DNA of 64,000 nt, taken from positions 2,510,802 through 2,574,801 of the forward strand of contig JAUPFP010000007.1 of NCBI GenBank assembly GCA_036925085.1, given 5' to 3'. Made by a program: the position numbers and the translations under genes. Below the pieces are notes generated by a model. The model did not search any database, had not been told where the DNA came from, and saw only the letters and a program-made list of their open reading frames with translations. This stretch comes from Brachycybe producta. Lineage: Eukaryota; Arthropoda; Diplopoda; Playtdesmida; Andrognathidae. This document shows, one piece after another, positions 1 to 13,500 of this stretch (positions are counted from its first letter, which is position 1; every line of letters starts with the position of its first letter).

Positions 1-108
1 TTTTTAAGATGAAAATCCTCTTATTTAAAAATTGATTACCATTAATCGATGCAATTGATTGGATCATAATTTCTTTTTTTTTATTGAGAATTATTTTCAC
101 CTAAATTG

Positions 109-314
109 ACAGGCAGTTAGAAATAGGTCAGAACTTCAGTTGGCTCCGCCCTTGTTATGACGACAGGCAACTTCTAATTGGCTGGTTGTTTAGTCTGACG
201 TCACATGTTCCGCCCTTTTCAACGTCAGACTACATAACCAGCCAATTAGAAGTTGCCGGTCGTCATAACAAGGGCGGAGCCAACTGAAGTTCTGACCTAT
301 TTCTAACTGCCTGT
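109..314. mobile_element. Hairpin MITE, family A, with target duplication
   Basis: A 206-bp element starting ACAGGCAG and ending CTGCCTGT. Its two halves are inverted copies of about 90 bp with only a few mismatches, so the strand can fold almost end to end. It is flanked by the direct repeat CCTAAATTG at 100-108 and 315-323, which is a clean target-site duplication of 8-9 bp. It has no coding capacity, so it must be non-autonomous. Other copies or fragments lie at 2551-2939, about 30240-30435, 31944-32085, 44821-44928 and 45236-45430. Confidence 0.85.
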
Positions 315-2490
315 CCTAAATTGCCACCTTTTAGTTTATTTATTTTTTAATGTAATTTTTATTTCACCTGTGAAAGAAGGTTTTTAAAAAAAAGGAACTC
401 TGCCATTTTTACCCCTTTCTTTAAAACTATTTTCATGCTAAGTTGATTTTCAAAATGAAAAAAAAAAGTTTTGAAAAACTTAATGGATGTCAAAATTATG
501 AGAAGATTTTTTTTTCTTATTTAGTTGGAGGTTGTTCAACTTTCTAGAACAAAAAAAAAGCTTTTTTCTTTCTATGAACTGTCCACACTTGGACGATCTT
601 GACAGATCTTTATTACTTTTTTTTAAAAAAAAAATGATAGTCATAAATGGATAAATATTGAGGGCGTTCAGTTACTCAGCTTTTTCTGAAGTTGATTCAA
701 GGAGTTTGTTAAGCGTGAAGCACCTTTTACATCAAAACTAATTCAATTAGTGACACGAATAGTGTCTCATACACAAATCATGCTCATCCAGTCACTTCAT
801 AAACGCTTACTAACGGAAAACACTTAACTGTACTCTGGATTGAGCCATGTGGACACTGGACAAATGATCTGTAATGATACTTCGAGGTACACATTACAGA
901 AACATATTAAGCCTGTCATATGACAGCAAAATTGTCACAACTAACTCATAAGTTATAACTTTGTAAAAATTGTAAAAAAAAATTACAAACTATAATTAAT
1001 CATACAATTGCCATTGACTGGCGTTCAGAATATTATGATGTCCAGTCATAAAGCAGTGACATCATAAGGTATGAATGTCACAATTGTATGACTTTTTCTG
1101 TAATGAGAGGATCTTGTATTTTTTTTAGGCAAAAGGAGCGTTCAGTTACTCAGCTCTTTTAAAATAGTGTAAAGAAAATTTGTGCTGTATGGAGCGCCAA
1201 TCATGTCAAAAAATAGGGATTTTTTTTAATAGTGCGATTTTTGCATTTAAAGGAATAACCAGCTCCAAATTCTTCGCAAATTCCTCAAACTTTTTTTTTT
1301 CAAATAAAAGCAAAGTAACTGAATGTAACCTTTGTAACTTTATAAGAGATGAGTCAATTAAAGAACTATTTATTATTAAATTGGTTCCTGAGCCACTTTT
1401 TTTTTTCTCTCTAAAAGTTCGAAAAGAAATTTTTTTTAATGCTGCGAATAATTCAAATAAATCCGCCACTCAGCTGCGATGTCACGATAGAAGAAGAAGA
1501 AAAAAAAACCCCAATTTTATAGGCATGAAATGAACGTAGTAATAATAATGATGATGACTTGCGAATGACGAAATATTGCAGCTGTTTTTTCTCAGTTTCC
1601 TTGTGAGTAGTGAGCTGTAATAACAGAATACATTATTACGTGTATTTCACAGCTGCCTTGACTGACTGACTTTGAATTGAGTTTGATGTTCAGGTCTCTT
1701 TGGCTTCCATTTTCTTCTATTTTGCATGAAATCGACGTGTTCCAATAATCAATCAGCTGTGTCTTAAAATATAATTTCTGCAGAAATTCTCCTCTAGAAG
1801 TAGTAGTAATTGTGACATTTTCTAGTACAGTATTCCTATATAATTGTGGTGTATTTCAAAGTGTGTGTGTGTCCACATTAATTTTTCTTCTTACTGTGGA
1901 TTTTATAAATTGCAAATTCCACCTAGTTACAGTCTATGTGTAAGTATTATAAATTTTCACCAAATTCCAAATATTTCTTATGCCAAATAGAATGAATAAT
2001 AATTTGAATATGTTTCACTTTTATTACTTTTTTTATTCTCCTTGGAGGAGTTAATTGAAAAAATGGCTGACATTGTATTTATTAAACATATGTGGTAAAA
2101 ATGCAGTTCTGCATAAAATGGCAGCTAGAACAGCTTATTTTTCTAGAAGAAATAGCTACAGCCGTGTTTTAAGCTAGAAATTTGATCTATTTTGATATAT
2201 TATGTCAATTCTAAGGTAGAAATCAGAGAGGGGCACAAAATACTATTTTGATGACCTTAAAAAAATCCAGCTCAAAACCTGAAGGTCAAAAGTTTAGCTA
2301 TTTTTTTTTTCTCTAGAAATCTAGCTGCAATTCCTGACGAGCTAGTTTTTGTATTGCATATAGGTCTACAAGGTGGCCTCTTAATAGGCACAACTGTGTT
2401 TTTTTTAAATCTATTTTAATTTCATACATAATCAAAATTGTAATTCAATATTTTGTGTGATTTACATTACTATAAGGTTAATTAATTAAG

Positions 2491-3195
2491 GTGACCTTAA
2501 AGGGGTGTCACGAACTCTTGATTATTCTGTTTTTCAGACGCAAAATGAAGACAGGTAATTAGAAATCGGGACAAACGGAAGTTGGCTCCGCCCTTTTTAT
2601 GACGGCCGGCAACTTCTAATTGGTTTGTTGTGTGGTTCGACGTTGAAAAGGGCGGAGAATGTGACGTTAGTCTACATAACCAACCAATTAGAAGTTGCTG
2701 TTCGTCATAAAAAGGGCGGAGCCAACTTCTGTAACAGGCATTTAGAAAACGGGATGAACAGAAGTTGGCTCCGCCCTTTTTATGACGAACGGCAACTTCT
2801 AATTGGTTTGTTGTGTGGTTCGACATTGAAAAGGGCGGAGTATGTGACGTCAGACTATATAACCAACCAATTAGAAGTTGCTGTTCGTCATAAAAAGGGC
2901 GGAGCCAACTTCTGTTCATCCCGTTTTCTAATTGCCTGTAAATGAAGAAGAGAAATCGAAAGTTTTTTTTAAGAAACTAGAAGGGTAGCTCAGTCACTTA
3001 ATGGTATTTTCATGTTGATATTTATTTTTTAAAAAATAAGCTTTTTATGTCAGTTTGAAAAAAAGATCCATAAAAAGTTTATTTTGAATTATAGAAAGCA
3101 TAAAAATACCCTTAAAAGTGATTGAGCTTACCCTTCTAGTTTCTTAAAATACTTTTTAGTTTTTTTTTTCTTTAATTCAACTGTTCATAAACTAT
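2491..3195. mobile_element. Dispersed hairpin family B copy, split by an insertion
   Basis: Left end reads GAACTCTTGATTATTCTG. The body resumes at 2948 with the family-typical ACTAGAAGGGTAGCTCA and its inverted partner near 3120-3145. The copy is split by a family A insertion, so family A was active after this copy arrived. Families A and B differ in termini and in the sequence of their arms. Confidence 0.75.
2551..2939. mobile_element. Family A hairpin element, dimeric copy
   Basis: Begins ACAGGTAATTAG and ends CTAATTGCCTGT. AAATGAAG is repeated directly on both sides (2543-2550 and 2940-2947), an 8-bp target duplication. Inside are two complete hairpin units one after the other, the second starting near 2733 with ACAGGCATTTAG. 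It looks like a tandem or nested dimer rather than a single element. Open frames here only reflect the GC-rich inverted repeats. Confidence 0.8.
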
Positions 3196-5154
3196 CTCAA
3201 GAGATTTTGAAAGAATTATTTTTAGAATATTTAAAGTAGTTTTTTTGAAACACCTTGCAATGTTATTTGTAAACCACTTTTCATCAATAGTTTCCCTGGT
3301 TACATCATGACGTCACTGACGTTTGTCTAGTTCTTATTTTATATCAGCATCATGAATAACATTTTCAGGTTGTCTATAGTGTCTGTAACAATAGTGACGT
3401 CATTGTTTGGCTTTTTTTTTCCATCATCATCATCATTTTACTTTTATTTATGTTTTATATTTTTTTCTCGTTGTTTTTATTATTATTTTCACCTGGTTGT
3501 TGTTGATGTTGATGTGGTTGTGATAGTAATGGTGATATTATGATGATGATGATGACGGTGATTCACTCATTTTGTAATTGCAAACAATCAAGAAAAGGCG
3601 TTAGAACAACCATCATTGTATGATGAGGTTGCTTGCTTGCTTGTTTTTGTGTTAAACGAAATTTCTCTGCTCATAATTAATATTACTTTATTATATTTCT
3701 ATTTTAATATTGCATAAGGATTTTACTATATGTAGTATATGTCAAGTGGCACATGTTAAACGTTTTTTTCTTCTGTAAAAATTAATAACTCAGAAACAAA
3801 AAATGCTAAAACATACCAAAGTTTGTTTGTGCTAAAAAAAATGAAACATGTTGATTAACAATTAACAAAGTTCCTGAATTTTGAAAAATGACATTTGACT
3901 AAAAAAAGTCTGTTTTCTTTAAGGACATGAAGGAAAATGAAGCAAATCTTTAATACTAAACGACTTTTTTCATTTTAAAAAAAAACTTTATTAAAATTTC
4001 ATAACTTTCTAAATTGCTGATTAACAATTTTACATTTTTGTACATTTTTAAATTATTGCCTTGTTAACAGGTATGTAATATTTAAAATTTATAAGTTTGT
4101 TTTTATAGTTTCTTAAATTTAGCACGCGTTTTACCTGCATTTTACATGAATATGAAAACCATGAGAATTCATTTAGTCATTTACAGGGTGTTTATAAAGA
4201 ATTAGTTCACAATTTATCTACATTAGATTTTTTTATATACAGTGTATGCATGCAGTATTGCAGTATATTTGAACTTTTACGTTGTGCCACATTCAGTAGA
4301 TCTGAGGCTATAAATACAGGGTGGATCCCTGTATTTATAACCTTTTCCCTTTTCCAGGTAGAGTTATACATAAGGGATTTTGAGGGCCACTACATATAAG
4401 TTATTATTGTCAGTGAAAAAAAGAAGAATGAAATTTTCCTTGGACTATAGTAATTAATGATAATAACAACTGCACGCCTATACATTTAATAAATAATTAC
4501 AATAAAGGTCTGAACCGTTAAAAACAGAGAAGAAGTTTACATTTCTGCATCGGTTACGGTCTAAGCAAAAAAAAAACCTTAAAAAAGCTATTATCTTAAT
4601 TTTTAATAAATTTGCCTTATCCAAGGGCGTTGTTTCCTATTTTTTAAATGCATTTTTTTATACAGTCATCCTGTAAAAGGCTGCAATACTGAATAATGAC
4701 GATGGTCTACAGAGATAGATAAAAGAGAAAAGAGGTGTCCAGTTAGGTTTAGTTAGTTGTTGTTGGACGCAATTCAAATAAAACAGGAAATGTCTTGTTA
4801 TGCTTGGATCAATTTAGATGGACTTTTAGAAAACAATTGGGAAGTCTCTTAAAATGCATTGAGTGCAACAATATGTTACAGCCAAAGTGGAAAAAAAATT
4901 CAGTTATTTTATGAAATTACTAGGCAGTTTGCATAAAACCAACAATTTTGTGGTTAATTTGCAGAAATACCTAAAAGGCATATTCTGCATGTTATCCAAA
5001 AAATACCATTAATTTGTACAGGTTTTGATAGTTTTGTACATTGACCATTAATTCTGCAAAATAGCTGATTTTTCATTTAGCTTTTAAGTGTGGTTCAGTG
5101 GTGAGCTCAGTTATAGTGCCTAGAGAAGATCTTCTAGGCACTTTAGCACAATGG

Positions 5155-5157
<3 letters not shown>

Positions 5158-5189
<32 letters not shown>
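5158..5189. repeat. TA dinucleotide microsatellite
   Basis: An uninterrupted TA run of about 16 units. Confidence 0.95.
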
Positions 5190-5191
<2 letters not shown>

Positions 5192-7538
5192 GTATCTCAA
5201 CTGCATGTTAGAAAAGAAACTCGTGAGTGAGCATTAATTGTTTAGCCTCTCTTCAAGGTTCTGTTTATTCGTTGTAACTCCACATTTTCTTCTGCTTCTT
5301 TTTTTGTGAAGAAAGCATGTGAGTCTCTTTTGCAAGGTCATCCATTGTTTGTGTGTTCATTGAATTGTGTTGTAGCCTACATGAGCCGGAATTTCAGTTT
5401 TAAGTATAGGTGGTGATATCTATTGGCCACACTCAGCCCTGGCACGGAATGCACTATGACAGAACTTTTTGGCCTGCTTCACACTTCCCACTTTCTGGTG
5501 CCATATAGGGTTGGAACACACATAATTTTTGGAGTTCATTTAGGAGTCGAAAAATGTTCTAAGAGTCGTCTGTGTGCCAAGGGCCATAAAGTGGTCATTT
5601 TTAAAGGATGTTTACACGAGCCACTGCTACCGTTTATTTTTGTTGGCCACCATGGTAGTGAGTGGTTAAGTCCAGTAACAAATGGCCACCACAGCCAGTG
5701 TTTTGTCAGTGATTATCAAGATCATGACAGTTGCCCTCCACTGACAGCAGCAGGCCATTGGTTTCGATGGTGGTTTTTGTGGCACCACTAAGTGCAGGTC
5801 TGTGTGAAATCGGCCTTAGTTGTGCTACCTCTATATATTTATCTCGGTTTGTTGAATTCTGTTTTCACTTTTTTTGTTTCAAAGTTGTAATGGACAGGAG
5901 GAGGTTTTTTTTATCTAATTGTGAGATCTCTACACCTTTTCTATGTTAAAGGATAATACAGATAAAACAATACATTTTCAGTTGCACTCATTGCATTTAC
6001 ATGAGATGGGTTAAGATAGAATGAACGAGAGAGAGAGAGAGATGGTGGTCGTTTCAACAACAAATGACACGAAACAAAAAAGTGGACTCTAGAGAACCAA
6101 TTTAATCTAAACTTACAACAATTTATGCTGAATGTAAAAAAAACAAAAAACATTGCAACAAACAAGAAGTCTTAAGTGTAATAATAACCGAGGATCATTT
6201 TTGTTGTTGTTGTTGTTGTTGTTGTTGTGTGATTGCAATCTATTATTACATGCAACTTTATAAAATTGCACATATATTTTGGATATTTTTATTTCACAAC
6301 ATAAAAACATTTTAAAATTTTGCGGTTCCTTTTTTTTTTTTCTGTTACAATATGAAGGGAGAAAAATGGAGTTTTGTTTTTCTTTGGTTGGTTGGTTTCT
6401 TGTTTGTTTGTCTTATTGTTTTGTATATTCGTTCCCATGTCGCATATATTTTGTCATCAAGTCACACGAAACACATTTGAGAAATCTCATGAAAAATTAA
6501 AGTGTGACTTATTTCATTCACCTCTAATTAACTTTAATTGTTGGTTACACAGTCCATGACCCTTTTTTATGTATAAAATATGTGAGCATGTAAATTTAAA
6601 GGGTACTTTTCAGTTTGTCATTGAACTGGAACAGTGAAACTGTATACAGTTTTATAGTTTCCAAGAAATTACTTATACAATTTGAGACAGTGAACTACTT
6701 AACAGTTACATTTAAAAGTAACTTGTTAATGGACTTCTCACGTTTTTAGTTAGGTTTTAGAATTTTACAATTATTAGTTACTTTGACACTTAAATGAATT
6801 TACTGAAAATTTTGGACTAACTCAAGTAATACCTTGTACACACATGAGTTAAGTGAATTCGAATTAAATGTGTTTAGGTGAATTGTACGGAATCCAGTTA
6901 AGGACATGAACACCAAATAAAAATTGACTTTATTATTAATATTTTCAAATTGAAAACCTAAATCAATATTTTGTCAATAGTTTCTATATTTAAGTATTAA
7001 CGCAATAATTTCAGATTAATTAACTGAATAAATTGAATTCGACGACATATTGTTTGTTTGTCCTTCACAGAGGGCTCTGTAGAACCCGTTTATTATTTAA
7101 ATGCATTTAAATTATCAAGTGTGTACTAGGTATAACGAGTCACTTTTAAAAATTACTTGTTAAGTTAGTTAATGAGTTTCAGTTAGTTTTATAGTTTTAT
7201 AAATTATTATAATAAATTGTAATAATATAAAATGAAGTAACAAGTTACTTTTAAAAGTGACTCGTTACTTGTAGTTAGTTCACAAGTTTCAGTTAGTTAT
7301 ATAGTAATACAACTACTAGTTACTTTGACACAGATACAGAAGTTGTTGAAATAACTGAAGTAACGCGTTACTTTGTTAATATTATTCTGAAATTTTAAAA
7401 TTTTTACTTTAAAAAATGCTTGCTGGAATTCGTCACTTGGATGTTATTTTTTTTATAGTTTTATCAAGTTTTTCATTTGAATTTATAACTTTCTAAAGTT
7501 ATAATATATTTTAAATTTTTTTTACTAAAATATATTAG

Positions 7539-10500
7539 CAGCCATTTGTTGCGAACCGGCGATTCCTCGGCGTAAAAAACATCCCGAATTAGCTTATAGA
7601 ACCAATGAGGTGTTGAGAATGGTCAACGGTGGAGATTCTTCGGATTCTCTGGACACTGAATCTGTGACCAGTCGAGATGTAATCGAAAATCGAGCTAGAG
7701 TAAGTTTTTTTTTTTCCCTTTAACATATTGCTATTTCAATGTTGATTTCATATTTATGGTAAATGTTATTTTGACAGCCTGAAGAGAGGAGCCAAATACG
7801 GAACCGAGTCAGTCCAAGGAGTAAATCTGTGGATCCTTATTTGGGAAGACGCCGTCCAATGGTAGGAATCTTAAATTATTGGTCAGCCATTACAGAACTT
7901 TTGACCATTCTACGTTTTATAAACGACTTCAAGGAAAGCTTGAAAATGTTTTAGAAACTAGAAATGTTTCTAAATCGAGTAAAAGTATTATCATGCTTTG
8001 ATATCTTTCAAAATAAAACTTTTATGGTAGTTTAATACCATAAAAGTTTATTTTGAAGGATATCAAAGCCTGATAATACTTTTATGAGATTCAGAAATTT
8101 ACAGAATTTCCTGAATGTTTCAGTCGACTTGATGCGAAAAACTAAAATCGTAAATTTTAAATTGTTAAAAAATTTTTTAAGGTATCTACATGGAAAGTCT
8201 TCGTTAAGGGTATTTTCACGTTGTTATTTTTCAAAATAAGCGTTTTATCTGAATTTGAAAATGATCTAACTTTAAGACGATGGTATTTTTTTTAATTTTT
8301 GTCTATAAAAAAGTTTATTTTGAAAGATGATAACATGAAAATACCCGTAACTTTTTAAGTGATCGATTCAGCTACTATTCTAGTTTCTAAAACACTTTCT
8401 AGTTTCTTTTAATTTTGCTCTTCTGAAAAAAAAATAACTAAAGAGTTCAAAAATTAGGTTTTCTTAATAAACGAAGAGAAAAACAAAACAAATTTCTATT
8501 CAGTTGTTCTTTTTGAAATTTGCATATTTTACAAATGGTTGACTCACTGACTTATAAAAATGTTCCATTTTTAATAATAATTATGATTTTTTTTTTCTCT
8601 AAAAGTCGGCCCATTTGGCTTCAAAAGGTTCTGTTGTAAAGAATATTTTGGCAACAGATGCGTCCGCAATGGAACCAGTTCAACACAGGTTACATTACGC
8701 GCGTCGACATTTCGACACGTCTAGTGCGAATCCTGTTATTGCCGATAAGGTTTGATATTTCGCATTTTTTCTCTCGTTTCATTTCACTTTTGATTACTAA
8801 AAATCAAAACAAGCAACGAGAAAAAAACAAAAAACTTGGTTTTGTATTTTGTCTTTCTTTTTTTTTTCTTCTTCTTCTTCGAACCAATTCATCATCTTCA
8901 TTCATTTTTATCCCCTCATGAGATATTTAGTTGTTCGATTCGATTTGTCTTTTTTTATTCCAATAATTGATTGATTGATCCGGTTAGTTTATATATTTAG
9001 GGATACAAAACAGGGTGTCTTATAAGTTCGTTATCATTGTCTCAGTATCTTTTAAGTGTCTTCGTTTTTAAAATTTAAATGCCCTTTGAACTCTCAAAAT
9101 CTTTTAGGTTTCAAAATTCAAAGAAACTTGAAAGTGATTTTAGATACTAGAAGAGTAGACATTTTCTTGTTGTTATTTTTTAAAATAAGCTTTGTATGGT
9201 AATTTAAAAATGATTCAATTTTAACCAGTCAATATTTTTTTTAATTTTTGTCTAGAAAAAGTTTATTTTGAAAGATATCAACATAAAAACATACTATTAA
9301 GTGAATCAGCTATCGTTCTAGTTTCTAAATCACTTTTATGTAGTTTCTCCTTCATGTGTCTCTGCTGAAACGCAGAATGTCCGGAGTTCCAAAAATCAGC
9401 AGTTCATAAAATAAATATAGTTAAAGAAGAAATGGGAACATGTTTTAGAAACTAGAAGGGCAATTCCATCATTTAAGAGTAATTTCTCATTAAAAATATT
9501 TTAAAATAAACTTTTTATGACAGTTTCAAAATTACCCAACATTATTTAATTTCGGTCTATAAAAAGTTGACTTTGAAAAAGATATCATCATGAAAATACT
9601 ATTAAGTGATTCAGCTACCTATTCTAGTTTCTAACTCACTTTCAATTTCTCCTCAGTGTTGCTAAATCAGCTCTTTATAAAAACATCTTAAAAACAATTT
9701 TAAAAAAATGAAAATGAACTTATTGAGACACCATGTATATAATATTGTTAACTGCGATGGATGCGTTTTAAAATCTCTCTTTTCCGCTTGTAATTTAAAA
9801 CAATAGTAAAAAAGGAACAACAGTCAAATGGAAGTTGTTGAGGTTTTTTTTTTTATCTTCTTCTATTATTTGCATTGTTTCATTTGTTCAATTTGAACGG
9901 AAAATGCAGTTGCAAGGAATGAGGAGATGGTTTATTGAAGCTTTTTTTTTAACATGACAGAGAGACTGGGAGAAAAAGAGTTAATTGTGGCATCAAACTG
10001 AAACGCCAAAAACAGAAAAATTTTGTATTATGAAAGTGACGGCAAAAAAATAATCATAATCATAACAAAATACAATTCTTGGAAGTGACACAATATTGAC
10101 AAAAGCATACATAATGCAGCATACACAAACACGCAAAGTATTGCAAAATTTAAGGTTCGTATTCTTAATAAATTGCTAAGTCAATAGGTATTGCTCTCTA
10201 AACTCATGAACTTTTAATAGGTATGTTGTAAAAGTTTGATAAGTTTAGCTCTAGTTTTGACTTTGCAATTATTAAAGCTTTATACAAAACGATCAATTAT
10301 GGCTTGTCCATTTGTTGGTCTTCTTTTAAAATTTCATGTTGAGTAGAGATTATTTTTCTTTCTTTTTTTTTAAAAAATAAATGCTCATTTTCCCATTATT
10401 GCAACACGATACGATTTGAGCAGATGTGGTATGTTCTCATGCCAAGGATTGACAAGCCAGAATTGATCCTCTGTACCCAGCTTATTTATTAAGAATGCGA

Positions 10501-13500
10501 TCCGCTTAAAACTTAATTTTCTACTTTTTTTTATTTAGCTTTATGTAAAGTAAGAATATTATTAAGAATAGATAATTGTGTCGTTACATAATAAAGCAAA
10601 TTTTAAGCAGTTTAAAATTTAAATAATAATAATAAGAATTTCTTTTTAATTAGTCTTAAAATAAATATTTAAGAATTAAAAAGCCATTAAAAACTATAGT
10701 TGATTCTCTTAAATTTTTCAAAATTTATTATAAGATTTTTTTTAGATTATCTAAAAAGAATTTCTTATTAATTAAATATAGTTAAAAATCTAAAATTATA
10801 TTTTCTTAAATTTTTACAATTTCCTTCATAAAACATGGAGAATAATTTTTTTTATCTAAATTACACCAAGAGCTTTTGGGATATTTTTTTTATAATAAGT
10901 TTTTTTTTATGGTGGTTGGTTTTCTTTTTGAATTTCCACGATTTTTATTGGTTATACGTATATATAAAAATATTGTATTGTCTTATTCTGTTTTAATGCC
11001 AATGAATTTACTGGTTATTTTCTGTTACGAGAAGAACTACATCCAATTTCACACTTAGACATAACTTTTTTTTTTTCGTAACCTCTCTTCAACCTTTAAT
11101 TAGCAAGTTTTAAAAAAAACCTAATTAGTTCACACCTTTTTTCAGTTTTAATTGTGTGGCAGAAATGTCCATTGTTTTACAAATTACTACGAAAATTTCA
11201 TCAGAAAGACATTGGTGACCTTAAGTGTGACTTAAATATGACTTAAATGTGTAGTCGTTGAAATTTGAAGGAAAATTTAAGTTACTTAAATATATGAATT
11301 ATGGAAAGAATTTTCACCCAATGGCATCAGTGCATTTTGCGGAAACATGTTTGAATAAGAAACGGAAATAATAATGCATTTTATATATAATGTTAGAGAA
11401 ATTTAGTTTCAGAGGAATAGGGGAAAATTGCGAATGCGTGAGACATAGAAGCAAAACTTAAGCAACCGTAAAAAAAAAGCATAAAAAAAGGAAAAATCTC
11501 GCCACCATTTTTTTTCTGTTTTGTCTGTTTTTTTTATATTTGGCTCTTTCTGTAGCTGATGACGCAAAGTTATCCTCCCGCAGCTCACACCCCTCTACCA
11601 CCACCCATATCATCCGAATCTGCGACCATTCGTAAAACCACCGAATATCGTTCACAGTTTGCATGGCCACGATCATCCGAATCGACACCACTTCACGAGT
11701 CGACTCCGAGGAAGTCCATCTCGATGGGAGCCATTCAGGTTGCTCAGCAAGCTCTACCTGTGGCTCCGGCTCAGAGAGCTGCAGGGCATTCCGTCGTCAA
11801 GTCCAGTGCAGCAGCAGCAGCAGCAGCAGCAACAACATCTCAACACCATCCTATTCCTGGTCCGAGAACTGCAGCAGCTGGACTCTCATCGAGCAGAATT
11901 TCACGAAATGGTCCTCACGTTAGGATGGAAGATTCTGTCGTTAGAAGCCCACCACCACCAGTTACCGATAGAGACAACGAATTGCCGAATGTTGATCATG
12001 AGGATGTTGTCGATCAAAAGCATTCGGAATCACGTCCAAGGTTTATAATTAAATTAAATTACTTTATTCATAATCTAAAGTTCAGGTGCAATTCAAGATT
12101 GAAGTACTTTTGCTTTTTAGGTCTTGTGGCCTTTGCCTATGATAGTGAATAGGCGGGGGTCACGTGTGTCCAAATTACAATTACTAATTGCATCAGTGAA
12201 AATCAGATTACAATTGCTAATTTTTGAAAAAGAAATTAATTGCAATTGCTAAATATTAAAAAAAGAAATGAATTACTTAATTATTATTTGCTTTCCAAAA
12301 ACAGCAATTATAAAACTGAATGGAATCACGAATAGTTAACGCAAGTTTCGAATAGTTTCAGAACCAAAATACAGTTTAAAATACAAAAACAAAATTAATC
12401 TGAAAACTAATGAAGAAATAATTGCATTTTTTATTAAAAAAGTATTCAACTGCATTTATAAATTTCAAAGTTTGAAAACTAGTGCAGTAAACTACTAATA
12501 CTTGAAAAACTAATTTAATTACAGTAATTCATTATTTTTAAGTGAATTATTTCTCAACAATAATAAAAAGTGTATTTTGCAAAAATATTGCAATTAATAT
12601 ACCATTAAAATGCCAATCAAATTAACAATTGGTTTTTATTTTGAAAGTTGCTTAAAAGAGTGAATAAGCACTTTGAATTCTGCATCTAATTCGTTGAATA
12701 TCAATTTGTTTAAAAAAAAAAATTGTACTTTATTTAGGAAATTCAAAACGGAATATAAATCAAAATTTAGGGCACCGTCAAAGTACGCGTACGTAGAGGG
12801 ATCGTGGAAGAAGATGAGTCGTTCAGCGGATTCTGCCGAACTGCAGGTGAAGATTTGTCTTTATCGGAAAAGTCTCTCTTTTTTATTATTAATGTCTTGT
12901 TAATCGGATGTGTCGTAGAAGGAGGAGCCGAATTCTCTTCCATGGTACGGAGAAGTGATAGAACTCCGCAAGAAAGCTGGCGAGTATAAACATCGGTCAC
13001 TCGGTGGCAATCTAGCGAACGAACATCTGGCCGAACTCTATTCTAGGCAAGATATCTTCGAACAACTTTCGACAAGAAGTAATCTCTCTGCTTTGGCACT
13101 GGCCACAACTCCAAGGTAAGTGACCAATGAATGAACTATACACATTGTCATCCTCTCTGTGAATATTCTTAACTAAAGAAGTCGTGATCGTGAATCGAAA
13201 CCTCGAAAACCGAATTGAATCCAGTTTTCTGACGATTCTTATAATTTGTATATTGATGCTTGTATGTATGTGTTTAGAGATAAGGGTAGAGAGGAAACAA
13301 AAGAGGCAATGAGGAAAACCTCAGTTAAGAACAAAGTTAAAATCAAAGACAAAAGTGCGGCATTGGTTAGAGGAAGCTGTTCCTCGGCCAAGACGGCTAC
13401 AACTGCAACTACTACCCCCCACTTGCAAGGTGTTCGTAAGCCGAAGTAGGTCGACATCGGTTTTCGATCATTTATTTTTGTTTGTACGGTACTTTCTGTT

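Larger units (their letters stand above)
1..7538. other. Upstream non-genic or intronic region
   Basis: No exon that I recognise on either strand. It holds two hairpin-element insertions (109-314 and 2551-2939), one interrupted copy of the dispersed 300-bp hairpin family (about 2491-3195), a GAT/GTT-rich stretch near 3480-3560, a TA dinucleotide run at 5158-5189 and a GTT run at 6201-6228. The first MDM1 exon, expected to encode about 50 residues with the first EYxxxFxW repeat, could lie here or further left. I searched for such a motif on the plus strand and did not find it. The short open frames in this stretch lack family resemblance. Confidence 0.6.

Noticed and set aside
2497-2945. Open frames of 106 and 140 residues on both strands
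   Set aside because: Both strands are open because the region is a GC-rich hairpin element; the translations mirror each other and end at its termini.
5380-5412. Possible first MDM1 exon (MSRNFSFKYRW)
   Set aside because: It resembles the EYxxxFxW repeat only loosely and in the wrong order, and no matching phase to the exon at 7539 could be shown.
5423-5791. 122-residue open frame on the plus strand
   Set aside because: It begins at a non-ATG codon, and the region has palindromic GGCAC/GTGCC words like a foldback element; no homology recognised.
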